The notes under the pieces: generated by a model | What the model was told of the DNA's origin: nothing | Database searches by the model: none | What the model saw: the letters and a program-made list of their open reading frames with translations, nothing else | Shown here: piece by piece, positions 17,535 through 25,574 of the stretch | Numbering within the stretch: position 1 is the stretch's first letter | Layout of the letters: each line of letters opens with the position of its first letter | Assembly (NCBI GenBank): GCA_017557345.1 | Contig: JAFYZR010000045.1 | Location: 1-52,400, forward strand | Length of the DNA: 52,400 nucleotides | Direction: 5' to 3' | From: Paludibacteraceae bacterium | GTDB lineage: Bacteria > Bacteroidota > Bacteroidia > Bacteroidales > Paludibacteraceae | Program-made: the position numbers and the translations under genes

Positions 17535-19007
17535 TCATAGTTCTACGATCTGCCCTTTCTCCGGCACCTCGACATGCTTAAATCCCGCATCCTGCAGATG
17601 TCCTTTGTAAGTCTGTGCGGACTGCTCTTCGCCATGTACCACAAACACGCGTTGCACTTTATCCACTTGCAGACTGCGCGTCAGGTAATCAATCATCTCC
17701 TGGTAATCGCCATGCCCCGAGAAGCCTTCAATCTTCGTTATCTGCGCCTTGATACGATGATCCTGGCCGAAGATGGAAATCCATTGCAGTCCGGGTTCCT
17801 GAATACGCGCACCCAGTGTACGAGGTTCGCAATAACCCACAATCAAAATCGTACAGCGCGGGTCGGAGATATGATTTGCCACATGGTGCTTGATACGTCC
17901 GGCCTCCAACATGCCGCTGGCGGAGATGATGATACACGGATCCTCTTTATGGTTCAGCGCTTTCGACTCGCGGATATCCGTGATGTAACGGAGCGTGTTA
18001 AATCCGAACGGATCGGGGTCAAAACGCATCGTATCGCGTACTTCGTCACTCAGTTCCTCCGGATACATACGGAAGATATGCGTGGCGTTCGTTGACATCG
18101 GCGAATCGACGTAAACGGGTATATGCGGCAGCCGGCCGTCGTTATACAACTGGTTCAGCACATATACGATCTCTTGCGTACGGCCAACTGAGAAAGACGG
18201 GATAAGCAGCTGTCCCTTGCGATAAACGCAGGTATCATCCACAACGCCCAGCAGTTGTTCTTCGGTCACCAGCTCCTCGTCATGCAACCGGTCGCCATAG
18301 GTCGATTCACAAATCAGATAATCACATTGCGGGAACAGTTGCGGCGATGGCAGGATATGGCAATGTTTCCGCCCGATATCGCCTGTATAGGTCAATCGCT
18401 TCCAGCATTTCTGCCCTTCGTTCCCTAATTCGCTAACTCGAAAATCGTTAACTCGTTCTTCATAAATCTCCAGCGAGCAGATCGCGCCTCCTAACATATG
18501 ACCGGAATTGGTGAATGTCAGCAGCACATCGTCAAACAAACGGAATCGGCGGTCATAGCCATACGTCACAAAATGATGCATCACCTTGTCCACGTCATGC
18601 TGGTTGTAAAGCGGTTCGATGAAATATTTCTTGCCTTTCTCCTTATGCGGGTTCTGCCTGTCGATTTTCTTATTGTATGTCCGCACATCCTGTTCCTGGA
18701 TAAATGCCGTATCGGCCAGCATCAACGCACAGAGGTCACGCGTTGCGGGTGTGCAGTATATATCCCCGCGGAAACCCAGTTTGTAGATATACGGCAGCAA
18801 GCCGGAATGGTCAATATGTGCATGGGAAAGGACGACACAATCTAACTTGGCGGGATCGAATCCCAAGTCTCGGTTAGCGGCATCGGTCTCCATTCCTTTG
18901 CCTTGAAACATGCCGCAGTCCAGCAATATCGTGTGACCCGAATCGGTAGTTATCAGATGTTTGCTACCGGTCACCTCCCGCGTCGCTCCTAAAAATTGTA
19001 CTTTCAT
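17535..19007 (-). CDS. Metallo-beta-lactamase-fold beta-CASP ribonuclease-like protein
   Basis: 490 residues. MBL motif 2 is SHAHIDHSG at about 61-69, the beta-CASP module spans about 245-370 (SFSVGRTQEIVYVLN, VDSPMS), and the RNA-specificity end has SASGMLEAGRIKHH, GYCEPRTLG and GFSGHGDYQEM. It belongs to the CPSF73/YSH1-like bacterial group of zinc endonucleases or exonucleases; the RNA target is unknown. Residues about 182-195 (ERVNDFRVSELGNEG) come from an 8-bp array in the DNA (18423-18462), an in-frame insertion just before the second conserved block. It has its own promoter at 19028-19059. Confidence 0.88.
   Translation of the reverse strand: MKVQFLGATREVTGSKHLITTDSGHTILLDCGMFQGKGMETDAANRDLGFDPAKLDCVVLSHAHIDHSGLLPYIYKLGFRGDIYCTPATRDLCALMLADTAFIQEQDVRTYNKKIDRQNPHKEKGKKYFIEPLYNQHDVDKVMHHFVTYGYDRRFRLFDDVLLTFTNSGHMLGGAICSLEIYEERVNDFRVSELGNEGQKCWKRLTYTGDIGRKHCHILPSPQLFPQCDYLICESTYGDRLHDEELVTEEQLLGVVDDTCVYRKGQLLIPSFSVGRTQEIVYVLNQLYNDGRLPHIPVYVDSPMSTNATHIFRMYPEELSDEVRDTMRFDPDPFGFNTLRYITDIRESKALNHKEDPCIIISASGMLEAGRIKHHVANHISDPRCTILIVGYCEPRTLGARIQEPGLQWISIFGQDHRIKAQITKIEGFSGHGDYQEMIDYLTRSLQVDKVQRVFVVHGEEQSAQTYKGHLQDAGFKHVEVPEKGQIVEL
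18423..18462. repeat. In-frame 8-bp array inside the beta-CASP gene
   Basis: Five units (CCCTAATT, CGCTAACT and variants) without an indel effect on the frame. Same family as the HAD and intergenic arrays. Confidence 0.75.
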
Positions 19008-19027
19008 GGTTTTAACAAATTATGCTG

Positions 19028-19059
19028 CAAAATTACTACAAAAAATTTGAAGTACCAAA
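19028..19059 (-). promoter_or_regulatory. Bacteroidota-type promoter for the beta-CASP gene
   Basis: TTTG at 19056-19059 (-), a spacer of 20 nt, and TAATTTTG at 19028-19035, 21 nt before the start codon. Confidence 0.75.
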
Positions 19060-19120
19060 TAAATTGGCAAAAATATGTATTATGCTGGCATAAAAAAGTT
19101 ATTTTGACGATTTATTTGGA

Positions 19121-19188
19121 GTTCGCTAAATCTAGCGAACGTAATTTCGGGGGAATTGCTCTTTGAGCAAGGCGGAGTCCGAAGTTAC
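19121..19188. other. Structured non-coding element with three stems
   Basis: Part of the 423-bp gene-free stretch 19008-19430. A perfect 8-bp hairpin GTTCGCTA/TAGCGAAC (19121-19140) directly abuts a second fold in which 19141-19150 pairs with 19179-19188 (one G-U) around a perfect inner hairpin TTGCTC-TTT-GAGCAA (19156-19170). No ORF or known RNA family is recognised. The orientation of transcription is unknown. Confidence 0.55.
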
Positions 19189-19233
19189 TACAAATTTTAT
19201 ATCTATTTTTGCCCTTTTTATACAAGCACTCAG

Positions 19234-19258
19234 GTATTATATACTACGTATATAATAC
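19234..19258. repeat. Perfect 11-bp inverted repeat
   Basis: GTATTATATAC and GTATATAATAC are separated by TAC. There is no T-run, so it is not a terminator. It could be a protein-binding palindrome or part of the neighbouring structured region. Confidence 0.6.
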
Positions 19259-19278
19259 TAACGAAATTGCATGCAAAA

Positions 19279-19335
19279 ATTAGTGCGTGATAAGTGCGCT
19301 ATTAGTGCGCTATTAGTGCGCGATAAGTGCGTTAT
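19279..19335. repeat. 11-bp tandem array
   Basis: Five units of the type ATTAGTGCGCT/ATAAGTGCGCT in gene-free DNA downstream of the FISUMP gene. Confidence 0.8.
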
Positions 19336-19390
19336 TCTCGGTGGTAAATAAATGTCCAAAGGCATGAAAAAGCGCCTGCCGAAGCAGACG

Positions 19391-19430
19391 CTAATTCACT
19401 AATTCTCTAATTCCCTAACTCGCTAATCGT
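19391..19430. repeat. 8-bp tandem array abutting the FISUMP stop codon
   Basis: Five units (CTAATTCA, CTAATTCT, CTAATTCC, CTAACTCG, CTAATCGT). It ends on the base before the stop codon of the (-) gene. Confidence 0.8.
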
Positions 19431-21728
19431 TCAACGAACCTCTTGACCGGTGACGGTGTACGTCTTATCCCCGCGAAGGATGAAGATTTGGCCATCGCGG
19501 ATGACCTTAGTAGCCTCTCCCCAGCCCTCCCCTGAAGGGAAGGGAGTGTTGCCAATGCCTGTTGGGACTTGCTCGCCGGTGGTGGTGAATTCGCCGGTAT
19601 AGGAAGCAAGTACGGTCTCTTGGTCATCCTTGGCAGTAAGTGTAAAGGCATAATGCGTGCCGCTGTTAAGTCCCGTGACGGTGAACTGCATTCCATTGGC
19701 GGTAAGAGTAGCTTGTTGTGTTTTGCGTGAACCATCTTTGGATGGAGCGAAAGCGATGCCAGTCAGTTGACCATTGCCATTGAAAATCAAGGTGCAGAAG
19801 ACTACTCCGTCTTTGGTGATTTGAATCGTATAAGAAGCGGCATTGTCGTCTGTCGGCCAAGTCATGGTGGCAGTGTTGTCCGTTGGTTCCACAGTTACCT
19901 GATTGGTTGAAACGGTTGTTCCTTCTGCGCCAATGGATTCTACATAATAGAAATCTCGCCAAACAGAGGCATTCTTGTACATATCAATCGAACTCGGCAG
20001 AACGTACAGTTTGCATTCAAACTTATCCACTCCGTCGAAGGCGGTGCTGTACGCATTGGTCGGCGTCGGGCGGTAGTTGAAGATGGTCTCAAGGTTCACG
20101 CAGTTATAGAACGCGTTGTTATAGATGGTCTTTACCGACTCGCCGATGGTTACTTTCTTCAGCGTGCTGATACCCGCGAAAGCGTTTTCGCCGATGGCGG
20201 TGACGTTATTGCCGATAACGAGTTCTTCCATTTCGGTTGGTGCTTCTACGCCAAACTGCATATTTTCTGTAAACTCGCCGGCATTGCCGATAGTCAGCAC
20301 TTTGTTAGTCGGGTCATATGACCAAACCAATGCGAAATCTTTTCCGCAAGTTCCTACTCGGTCATATGTAAACTCTGCCGTAAAGGTCGTGTCCTTGGTT
20401 ATCTGGAAAATACGCGGGTTATCTTTGAGACCATCCGACCATTGAGTGAAATGATAACCGTAATCGGGGACAACGGTTAGTGTCACATAATCCAAGTATT
20501 CCGCAGAATTATTTCCGGATATAGAGCCGTGCTCGGCGTTTTTAGTGATTGAATATACATTCTTCGCAAAAGTAGCGGTAAAGGTTGTATCTTGTGTTAA
20601 GATAAAAGAACGCTGTTGGGATGTATTACCATCACTCCATTTAGCAAAGTGATACCCATAATTGGCTTGACATGCAAGATACACTTCGCTTCCTGCGTCA
20701 AAAGAGCCGACAGACTCATTGTATTCGATTGTCCCTGCTTTGACTACTTTAGAGATATAGCCACTACCTCTTGCAGCATCAGCACTCTGTACATTCACAG
20801 AGAATTTAGGCGTTTCAAAATAAGCGGTGTAATTGGCATTACCGTTTGTGGTAATGGTTCTTGGATTGTCGGTGTTGCCATCTTGCCAACGAACAAAATG
20901 AGACCACTGGTCACTATTGGCAGTCATTATTGTAAGTTGGCCTCCATGTAAACCAATAAAAGTCTGGTAGTCGTCGCATCCACTGGAGTAAATGCGGATA
21001 GTGTCATTGTCATTCTCTAACGTGCTAAGAGATGGTAGTAGTACAGGCCGCACGGATTGTCCGTAGTAGCGGTAGTAGCCGCTGAGGATGTCGTGGTAGC
21101 CCGAATTGAAGTACAAGGACCACGCGAGGCTCGAGCCGCTCTCGTTGAGCGAAGACGACCAATAGTCGCCGATGGCGCCCACAACGTAGAAGTCGCCCCC
21201 CTCGGAGCGGCAGCTCGCTGCGGGAAGAAAAATGAACTTGTCCGTGTAACCTGCTTTATTACTCGTGACCTTATAACCGTTTATTCCATTCTGTGTAGTC
21301 CACGTCCAGGTGCAGTTGTCATAAAGTTCCTGCCATTCCGCCTTGGTCGGCATTCGCCAACTACCGCCCCAATTAACATGAGCGGCATCGTCTTGCGGGT
21401 CAAGAACAGTTTTGCCACCATCATTATTGTACTTCATAAATGGACTACCTCCATCGTTGATATCAAAATAGGTGGACCAATTGTAAGTCTCTTTAGTAGA
21501 GGTTTCTCCCCAAGCATAGTAGTTGCCATAGCCTTCAGGGGATTCAGCACCCACATTCATATTTGCCCATTTGACACTGAGACCAAGATCCACAGCCTGG
21601 GCAGCTTCGGGAGGAATTGCTTTTACCACTTGTCCATTTAGCCCACATGTTTGATGGACGGTAATAGTTTGTGCCTGAAGGAGCGTTGCTCCCACAACAA
21701 GCACGGAAAAAAGAATTGATTTCTTCAT
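19431..21728 (-). CDS. Large secreted FISUMP / InlB-repeat / BspA-LRR / Fn3 protein with C-terminal tag
   Basis: 765 residues with signal peptide ending near LLQAQ. A FISUMP (Fibrobacter succinogenes major paralogous) domain spans about 44-230 (VDLGLSVKWANMNVGAESP, WRMPTKAEWQELYD, WSSSLNES, ending GQSVRPV). InlB-like and divergent beta repeats follow at about 250-460 (GYHFAKWSDGNT, GYHFTQWSDGLKDNP), then BspA-type leucine-rich repeats at about 485-600 (IGENAFAGISTLKKVTIGES), an Fn3-like domain at about 620-725, and a tag ending ILRGDKTYTVTGQEVR. This is a surface or secreted adhesin-like architecture; the ligand is unknown. Residues 178-229 have a codon pattern like a diversity-generating-retroelement target. 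No promoter of the usual type is seen in the 41 nt upstream. Confidence 0.85.
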   Translation of the reverse strand: MKKSILFSVLVVGATLLQAQTITVHQTCGLNGQVVKAIPPEAAQAVDLGLSVKWANMNVGAESPEGYGNYYAWGETSTKETYNWSTYFDINDGGSPFMKYNNDGGKTVLDPQDDAAHVNWGGSWRMPTKAEWQELYDNCTWTWTTQNGINGYKVTSNKAGYTDKFIFLPAASCRSEGGDFYVVGAIGDYWSSSLNESGSSLAWSLYFNSGYHDILSGYYRYYGQSVRPVLLPSLSTLENDNDTIRIYSSGCDDYQTFIGLHGGQLTIMTANSDQWSHFVRWQDGNTDNPRTITTNGNANYTAYFETPKFSVNVQSADAARGSGYISKVVKAGTIEYNESVGSFDAGSEVYLACQANYGYHFAKWSDGNTSQQRSFILTQDTTFTATFAKNVYSITKNAEHGSISGNNSAEYLDYVTLTVVPDYGYHFTQWSDGLKDNPRIFQITKDTTFTAEFTYDRVGTCGKDFALVWSYDPTNKVLTIGNAGEFTENMQFGVEAPTEMEELVIGNNVTAIGENAFAGISTLKKVTIGESVKTIYNNAFYNCVNLETIFNYRPTPTNAYSTAFDGVDKFECKLYVLPSSIDMYKNASVWRDFYYVESIGAEGTTVSTNQVTVEPTDNTATMTWPTDDNAASYTIQITKDGVVFCTLIFNGNGQLTGIAFAPSKDGSRKTQQATLTANGMQFTVTGLNSGTHYAFTLTAKDDQETVLASYTGEFTTTGEQVPTGIGNTPFPSGEGWGEATKVIRDGQIFILRGDKTYTVTGQEVR
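21042..21197 (-). other. Candidate DGR-type variable region at the end of the FISUMP domain
   Basis: Within the FISUMP gene, codons 210-222 (21063-21101) are thirteen consecutive NNC codons encoding GYHDILSGYYRYY. Further runs of NNC codons (GGC GAC TTC TAC; GGC GCC ATC GGC GAC; AGC GGC) lie between constant framework codons such as TGG TCG TCT TCG CTC AAC. This is the pattern expected from adenine mutagenesis of AAC codons in a template repeat, and it ends at the conserved SVRPV as DGR targets with this fold do. Codons just outside use mixed third bases. No template repeat or reverse transcriptase is in the window. Confidence 0.6.
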
Positions 21729-21769
21729 AATAATTGTTATTTTACTAGTGTTTTTATAAAATTTTTATT

Positions 21770-22432
21770 TCATGATTTGTAACTATTTAGCTCTTTTTTA
21801 TATTTATTGAAATGATAAAATCTTATAATTAGCATAATAACTATGAAGACGACAAAGGATGTGATAAATATGCAATGGCATGTATTATGTATGTGCACAT
21901 CGTGATAGTAATTACAAACTTTGCAATAAGTAATGAAAAAGATTCCCAAAAAAGTTACAACAAGCCATCTTGCAAAAATATCATATGGTCCTTGAACGAA
22001 ATCGCAAAAATTCTTTTGATCTGCATTTCTATAGTATTGAGGAAAAATTTTCTCATCTATTTTTCCAAAGTATGCTTTTTCGCGAATCTTATTAATTTGA
22101 ATTTGTTCTCTTCTTTGTTTTGTACCAATATAAACAGAGACAGAGTATAATATTAATATTATAAAGAAGGAAGCGACTGATACAAACATCAAATCCTGAA
22201 CATAGAATCCAGAATATTTCATCATCGCGCATACTTTACTATTTTCATCCAAAGCTTCTATGGCATGCAGAATTTCGAAATTCATATGAATTAAAACATA
22301 TCCATAAAAACCTATGATTCCAACGAAAGTAACCAATAATGCCATAAAGTTACTTAAATTGGAATTGTTATTTACAGCGTACTGTTCATGTAATTGCAGT
22401 TCTAACTGTTGTCGCATTTCTTCGTCTTTCAT
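21770..22432 (-). CDS. Unknown four-TM membrane protein
   Basis: 220 residues; not recognised. The hydrophilic N-terminus (KDEEMRQQLELQLHEQYAVNN) is followed by TM segments at about 29-50, 79-103, 155-178 and 185-207. Between TM2 and TM3 is a basic region of about 50 residues (TKQRREQIQINKIREKAYFGK). The C-terminus is short and basic. The gene is notably AT-rich compared with the housekeeping genes around it, which hints at transfer. It sits 41 nt upstream of the FISUMP gene on the same strand, and downstream of a highly structured non-coding stretch. Confidence 0.6.
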   Translation of the reverse strand: MKDEEMRQQLELQLHEQYAVNNNSNLSNFMALLVTFVGIIGFYGYVLIHMNFEILHAIEALDENSKVCAMMKYSGFYVQDLMFVSVASFFIILILYSVSVYIGTKQRREQIQINKIREKAYFGKIDEKIFPQYYRNADQKNFCDFVQGPYDIFARWLVVTFLGIFFITYCKVCNYYHDVHIHNTCHCIFITSFVVFIVIMLIIRFYHFNKYKKELNSYKS

Positions 22433-22506
22433 AGATTAAATTTTTTACTATTGCCTCCACTTTATTATTCGGCTTTCGGCATTCTCCATTGTGTTAGATT
22501 TTTTGA

Positions 22507-22538
22507 TGACTAGACTACTAGATTACTAGATATCTGGA
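22507..22538. repeat. 8-bp tandem array
   Basis: Four units (TGACTAGA, CTACTAGA, TTACTAGA, TATCTGGA) in the 367-bp gene-free stretch 22433-22799. Confidence 0.7.
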
Positions 22539-22577
22539 TAATACACACGAAAAGCGTGGGCTTTACGCTCGCTTCAT

Positions 22578-22713
22578 TTGATTGCTTGAGGTCTTCGACT
22601 ACCTTAATAACTCAAACTTACGCACGGAAAACTCACGCTGATACGTGAGCGTGCATAAACCGTACTTGAGTTATTATGATTTCTTGAAGTTGTCGAAGTT
22701 TCAAGCAATCAAG
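22578..22713. other. 136-nt multi-helix inverted repeat, candidate structured RNA
   Basis: Nested pairing: 578-589 with 701-712 (12 bp, perfect), 593-599 with 692-698 (7 bp), 605-615 with 666-676 (11 bp, perfect), 622-626 with 650-654 (5 bp) and 632-637 with 644-649 (6 bp, loop of 6); positions are offsets in the 22 kb block. About 41 base pairs form one long interrupted hairpin. A further perfect 7-bp hairpin AGTGCAA-CGCC-TTGCACT follows at 22734-22751. There is no ORF and no T-run, and no known RNA family is recognised. It lies between the AT-rich membrane protein gene and the DUF4160-DUF2442 pair, so it may be a non-coding RNA or an element end. Confidence 0.6.
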
Positions 22714-22799
22714 TTTGGCTTATTACGCTTTATAGTGCAACGCCTTGCACTTATGGTATATTATATTCGTGCTCGCTATTTTTCCTCTGCGGCGGGAGG

Positions 22800-23054
22800 T
22801 TAGTCTGCAATTACACCTGCATGGAGTTCTTCAATAGGAAAAACAAGATCCCAGTTTTTGCCCCATACGATGTTGCCGTTCTCTATACAAAAACGGTTAA
22901 ACTTACGTTCGTCGAGATACTTATTATACTGCGGATGTGGGTGACGACGGATGAAGTCACCTACATTAACCGTTTGCATGGTATTGTCACTAAACCAAAG
23001 GTTTACCGACAAGTTGCCGGCGTTCGTGGCATTTGTAATATAAAGACGGCTCAT
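22800..23054 (-). CDS. DUF2442 domain protein
   Basis: 84 residues. The C-terminal half matches DUF2442: FNRFCIENGNIVWGKNWDLVFPIEELHAG, in which the Trp-Gly/Asp-Leu and Pro-x-Glu-x-Leu positions are the family signature. The family is small and of unknown function, and commonly follows a DUF4160 gene as it does here (2-nt gap). Such pairs have been suspected to be toxin-antitoxin-like on the basis of size and pairing; nothing in this sequence proves that. Confidence 0.75.
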   Translation of the reverse strand: MSRLYITNATNAGNLSVNLWFSDNTMQTVNVGDFIRRHPHPQYNKYLDERKFNRFCIENGNIVWGKNWDLVFPIEELHAGVIAD

Positions 23055-23056
23055 AG

Positions 23057-23359
23057 TTATAATTTGGTTTTAATGGTTGTACTTTTTACTGCCTGTCTCA
23101 AGACGAAGAACTTAATCCATTTTGTAATGATGTTCTTGCTGTATTTCCTAATAAATTCTTCAGCTGTCTTCTGGTCTTTAGAAGAGAGCGGTTCTTCTCC
23201 AGCTTTCTCACGAACACGGATGTCGACTAACTCACCATCCATCATTACTAGCTCGAAAACACTCTGACACCCTTTGTGGGTAACATGCACATGGATAGGC
23301 TCGTGCTCGTTAGAATAAAAGAAAAAGACAAATCCGAAATATTCAAAAATCTTTGGCAT
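23057..23359 (-). CDS. DUF4160 domain protein
   Basis: 100 residues from MPKIFEYFGFVFFFYSNEH. The longer reading to 23509 would cross the promoter, so the ATG at 23359 is chosen. The signature FFFYSNEHEPIHVHV (about 11-25) is typical of DUF4160, followed by a beta-strand core and a helical tail (KTAEEFIRKYSKNIITKW). It is the first gene of a two-gene unit with DUF2442. The function is not established. It is transcribed divergently from the S9 peptidase gene, and the two promoters share a 124-bp AT-rich gap. Confidence 0.8.
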   Translation of the reverse strand: MPKIFEYFGFVFFFYSNEHEPIHVHVTHKGCQSVFELVMMDGELVDIRVREKAGEEPLSSKDQKTAEEFIRKYSKNIITKWIKFFVLRQAVKSTTIKTKL

Positions 23360-23386
23360 AATAGTGCGCGTTTTCAATTTTGCACG

Positions 23387-23418
23387 CAAAATTACGAAAA
23401 ATATTTGATATATGCAAA
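23387..23418 (-). promoter_or_regulatory. Bacteroidota-type promoter for DUF4160-DUF2442
   Basis: TTTG at 23415-23418 (-), a spacer of 20 nt, and TAATTTTG at 23387-23394. Confidence 0.75.
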
Positions 23419-23433
23419 TAAAATGCAGTAAAA

Positions 23434-23465
23434 TTTGCATAAATGCAAAAATTTTATTACTTTTG
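23434..23465 (+). promoter_or_regulatory. Bacteroidota-type promoter for the S9 peptidase operon
   Basis: TTTG at 23434-23437, a spacer of 20 nt, and TACTTTTG at 23458-23465 followed by GCACC. The leader is 18 nt. Confidence 0.78.
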
Positions 23466-23483
23466 CACCAAATTTTATAAATC

Positions 23484-25574
23484 ATGAAAAAAATCCATCT
23501 TATTGTCATGGCAGCAATTGCTTTAGTAAGTGCGAGTTGTGCGAAGCAGGAAGCTCAGAAAGCCCCTATCACGAAACCTCAGATCACCATCGAAGGTGGT
23601 CGTCTGACGCCCGAAGGACTATGGGCGATGGGACGTATCGGGAGTGTAGCAAGCGATATCGAGACCGGATGGCTGGCATATACCGTCAGCTATTACAGCG
23701 TAGAAGAAAACAGATCCACTTCGTGGATTCGCATCTGCGACCCTTACGCCAAGGAAGGTGAATTGGATGTCTTCGATGAGTTCGTGGGATACGAACCGGC
23801 ATGGTTCGGCGGCAGCGGAACGCTGGCATACATGCGCGGGGGACAGCTGTACTTGCGTCGCGATGGCAAAGATATAAAGGTAGAAGGAGCGGAAGATATC
23901 GATGGGTTCCTACTCTCTCCGATGCGGGACAAGGTCATCCTGATCAAGCAAATAAAAACCGTTCCCTCCACCGTGGATAAATATCCTGACCTGCCTTTGG
24001 CAACAGGTCACATGCACGAGGACTTGATGTACAAACATTGGGACGAATGGACGGAGACTGCGCCGCAGCCTTTTGTATGCGACCTGCAAGTCGAATATAT
24101 CGGTGAAGGCGAGCGCATTAAGTCAGCCAAAGTGAGCGAAGGAGTCAACATCCTCGAAGGCACGGCCTTTGAATGTCCGATGAAACCATTCGGCGGCATT
24201 GAGCAGTTGGCATGGAACCCCAACAACGAGGAGATAGCTTATACCTGCCGCAAGAAAACGGGTCTCGATTATGCCATTTCCACCAATAGTGATATTTATC
24301 TTTATGATTTACCTACGGGCGAGGAGCGCAATATTACGGAGGACAACAAAGGCTATGACACAAATCCCGCCTATTCGTCTGACGGACAATGGATTGCATG
24401 GCTGTCGATGGAGCGTGACGGTTATGAGAGCGATGAGAACCGCTTGTTCGTAATGAACACTCAGACCGGTGAGAAACGATTCCTGAGCAAGACGCTGGAC
24501 AGCAACGTGGATGAGTTTATATGGGCGGACAATACATCTATTCTCTTCACTTCCGTTTGGCATGCTACCGTTCAACTCTACAGAGTGGACTTGGAGGGCA
24601 ATATACAAAAACTGACGGACGGGCAATGGGATTTAGGATTAGGCGATATATGCGACAAGGATATCTATCTGTTACGCCACTCGATGCGGGAGGCAAACGA
24701 AGTTTGCCGATTAAGGATTAGCGAGGGCGAATTGGAGCAGCTGACGCATGAGAATGATAATATCTACAGTCAGATTGAGCGGTCAACGGTTGTGCCGAGA
24801 TGGCAAAAGACAACCGACGGCAAAGATATGCTGACATGGATTATCTACCCACCGCATTTTGACCCGAGCAAGAAATACCCGACGATTTTGTATTGCGAAG
24901 GCGGTCCACAAAGTCCGGTCAGCCAGTTCTGGTCATTCCGCTGGAATTTCATGATGATGTCAGCCGGCGATTATATCATCGTAGCGCCAAACAGACGCGG
25001 TTTGCCGGGATTCGGTTTGGCATGGAATGAAGAGATATCCGGCGATTATGGTGGTCAATGTATGCGCGATTACTTCACAGCCATCGATGAGTTCTGTAAA
25101 GAACCGTATGTGGATAAAGATCATCTTGGCTGTGTAGGCGCTTCGTTTGGCGGATTCAGCGTCTATTGGATTGCCGGACATCATGACGGACGTTTCAAAG
25201 CCTTCATAGCGCATGACGGCATTTTTAACCTCGAGATGCAATACCTGGAGACCGAAGAGAAATGGTTCGCCGAATGGGACATGGGCGGCGCTTATTGGGA
25301 TAAGAAGAACAAAATAGCCCAGCGTACCTTTGCCAACAGCCCGCATAAGTTCGTCGATAAATGGGATACGCCTATCCTTTGCATCCACGGAGAGAAAGAC
25401 TACCGCATATTAGCTAATCAGGCCATGGCGGCTTTCGATGCGGCTAAGATGCGAGGTGTGCCGGCAGAACTGCTGATCTTCCCGGATGAGAACCACTGGG
25501 TGCTCAAACCGCAAAACGGTATTCTCTGGCAAAGAGAGTTCCGCGGCTGGCTAGACAGATGGCTCAAGGAATGA
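23484..25574 (+). CDS. S9-family prolyl oligopeptidase-like lipoprotein (dipeptidyl/acylaminoacyl peptidase type)
   Basis: 696 residues. The N-terminus is a lipoprotein signal with lipobox LVSASC (Cys20), so it is probably anchored in an envelope membrane. Residues about 40-430 are a beta-propeller of WD-like/PD40 blades (NPAYSSDGQWIAW, GEERNIT). The C-terminal alpha/beta hydrolase has the S9 triad: GASFGG with Ser554, HGEKDYR with Asp639 and ENHW with His671. It should cleave peptides exposed in the periplasm, consistent with a peptide-fermenting lifestyle. It is first in a (+) operon with the thioesterase and the RNR-like gene. Confidence 0.92.
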   Translation: MKKIHLIVMAAIALVSASCAKQEAQKAPITKPQITIEGGRLTPEGLWAMGRIGSVASDIETGWLAYTVSYYSVEENRSTSWIRICDPYAKEGELDVFDEFVGYEPAWFGGSGTLAYMRGGQLYLRRDGKDIKVEGAEDIDGFLLSPMRDKVILIKQIKTVPSTVDKYPDLPLATGHMHEDLMYKHWDEWTETAPQPFVCDLQVEYIGEGERIKSAKVSEGVNILEGTAFECPMKPFGGIEQLAWNPNNEEIAYTCRKKTGLDYAISTNSDIYLYDLPTGEERNITEDNKGYDTNPAYSSDGQWIAWLSMERDGYESDENRLFVMNTQTGEKRFLSKTLDSNVDEFIWADNTSILFTSVWHATVQLYRVDLEGNIQKLTDGQWDLGLGDICDKDIYLLRHSMREANEVCRLRISEGELEQLTHENDNIYSQIERSTVVPRWQKTTDGKDMLTWIIYPPHFDPSKKYPTILYCEGGPQSPVSQFWSFRWNFMMMSAGDYIIVAPNRRGLPGFGLAWNEEISGDYGGQCMRDYFTAIDEFCKEPYVDKDHLGCVGASFGGFSVYWIAGHHDGRFKAFIAHDGIFNLEMQYLETEEKWFAEWDMGGAYWDKKNKIAQRTFANSPHKFVDKWDTPILCIHGEKDYRILANQAMAAFDAAKMRGVPAELLIFPDENHWVLKPQNGILWQREFRGWLDRWLKE

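Noticed and set aside
19431-21728. Complete DGR cassette
   Set aside because: Only the possible variable region is present; no template repeat, Avd or reverse transcriptase was seen on either strand.
22578-22713. Integron attC site
   Set aside because: The arms do not end in the RYYYAAC/GTTRRRY boxes and no integrase or cassette is nearby.
22578-22713. Retron non-coding RNA
   Set aside because: No reverse transcriptase gene is adjacent, so the long hairpin alone is not enough.
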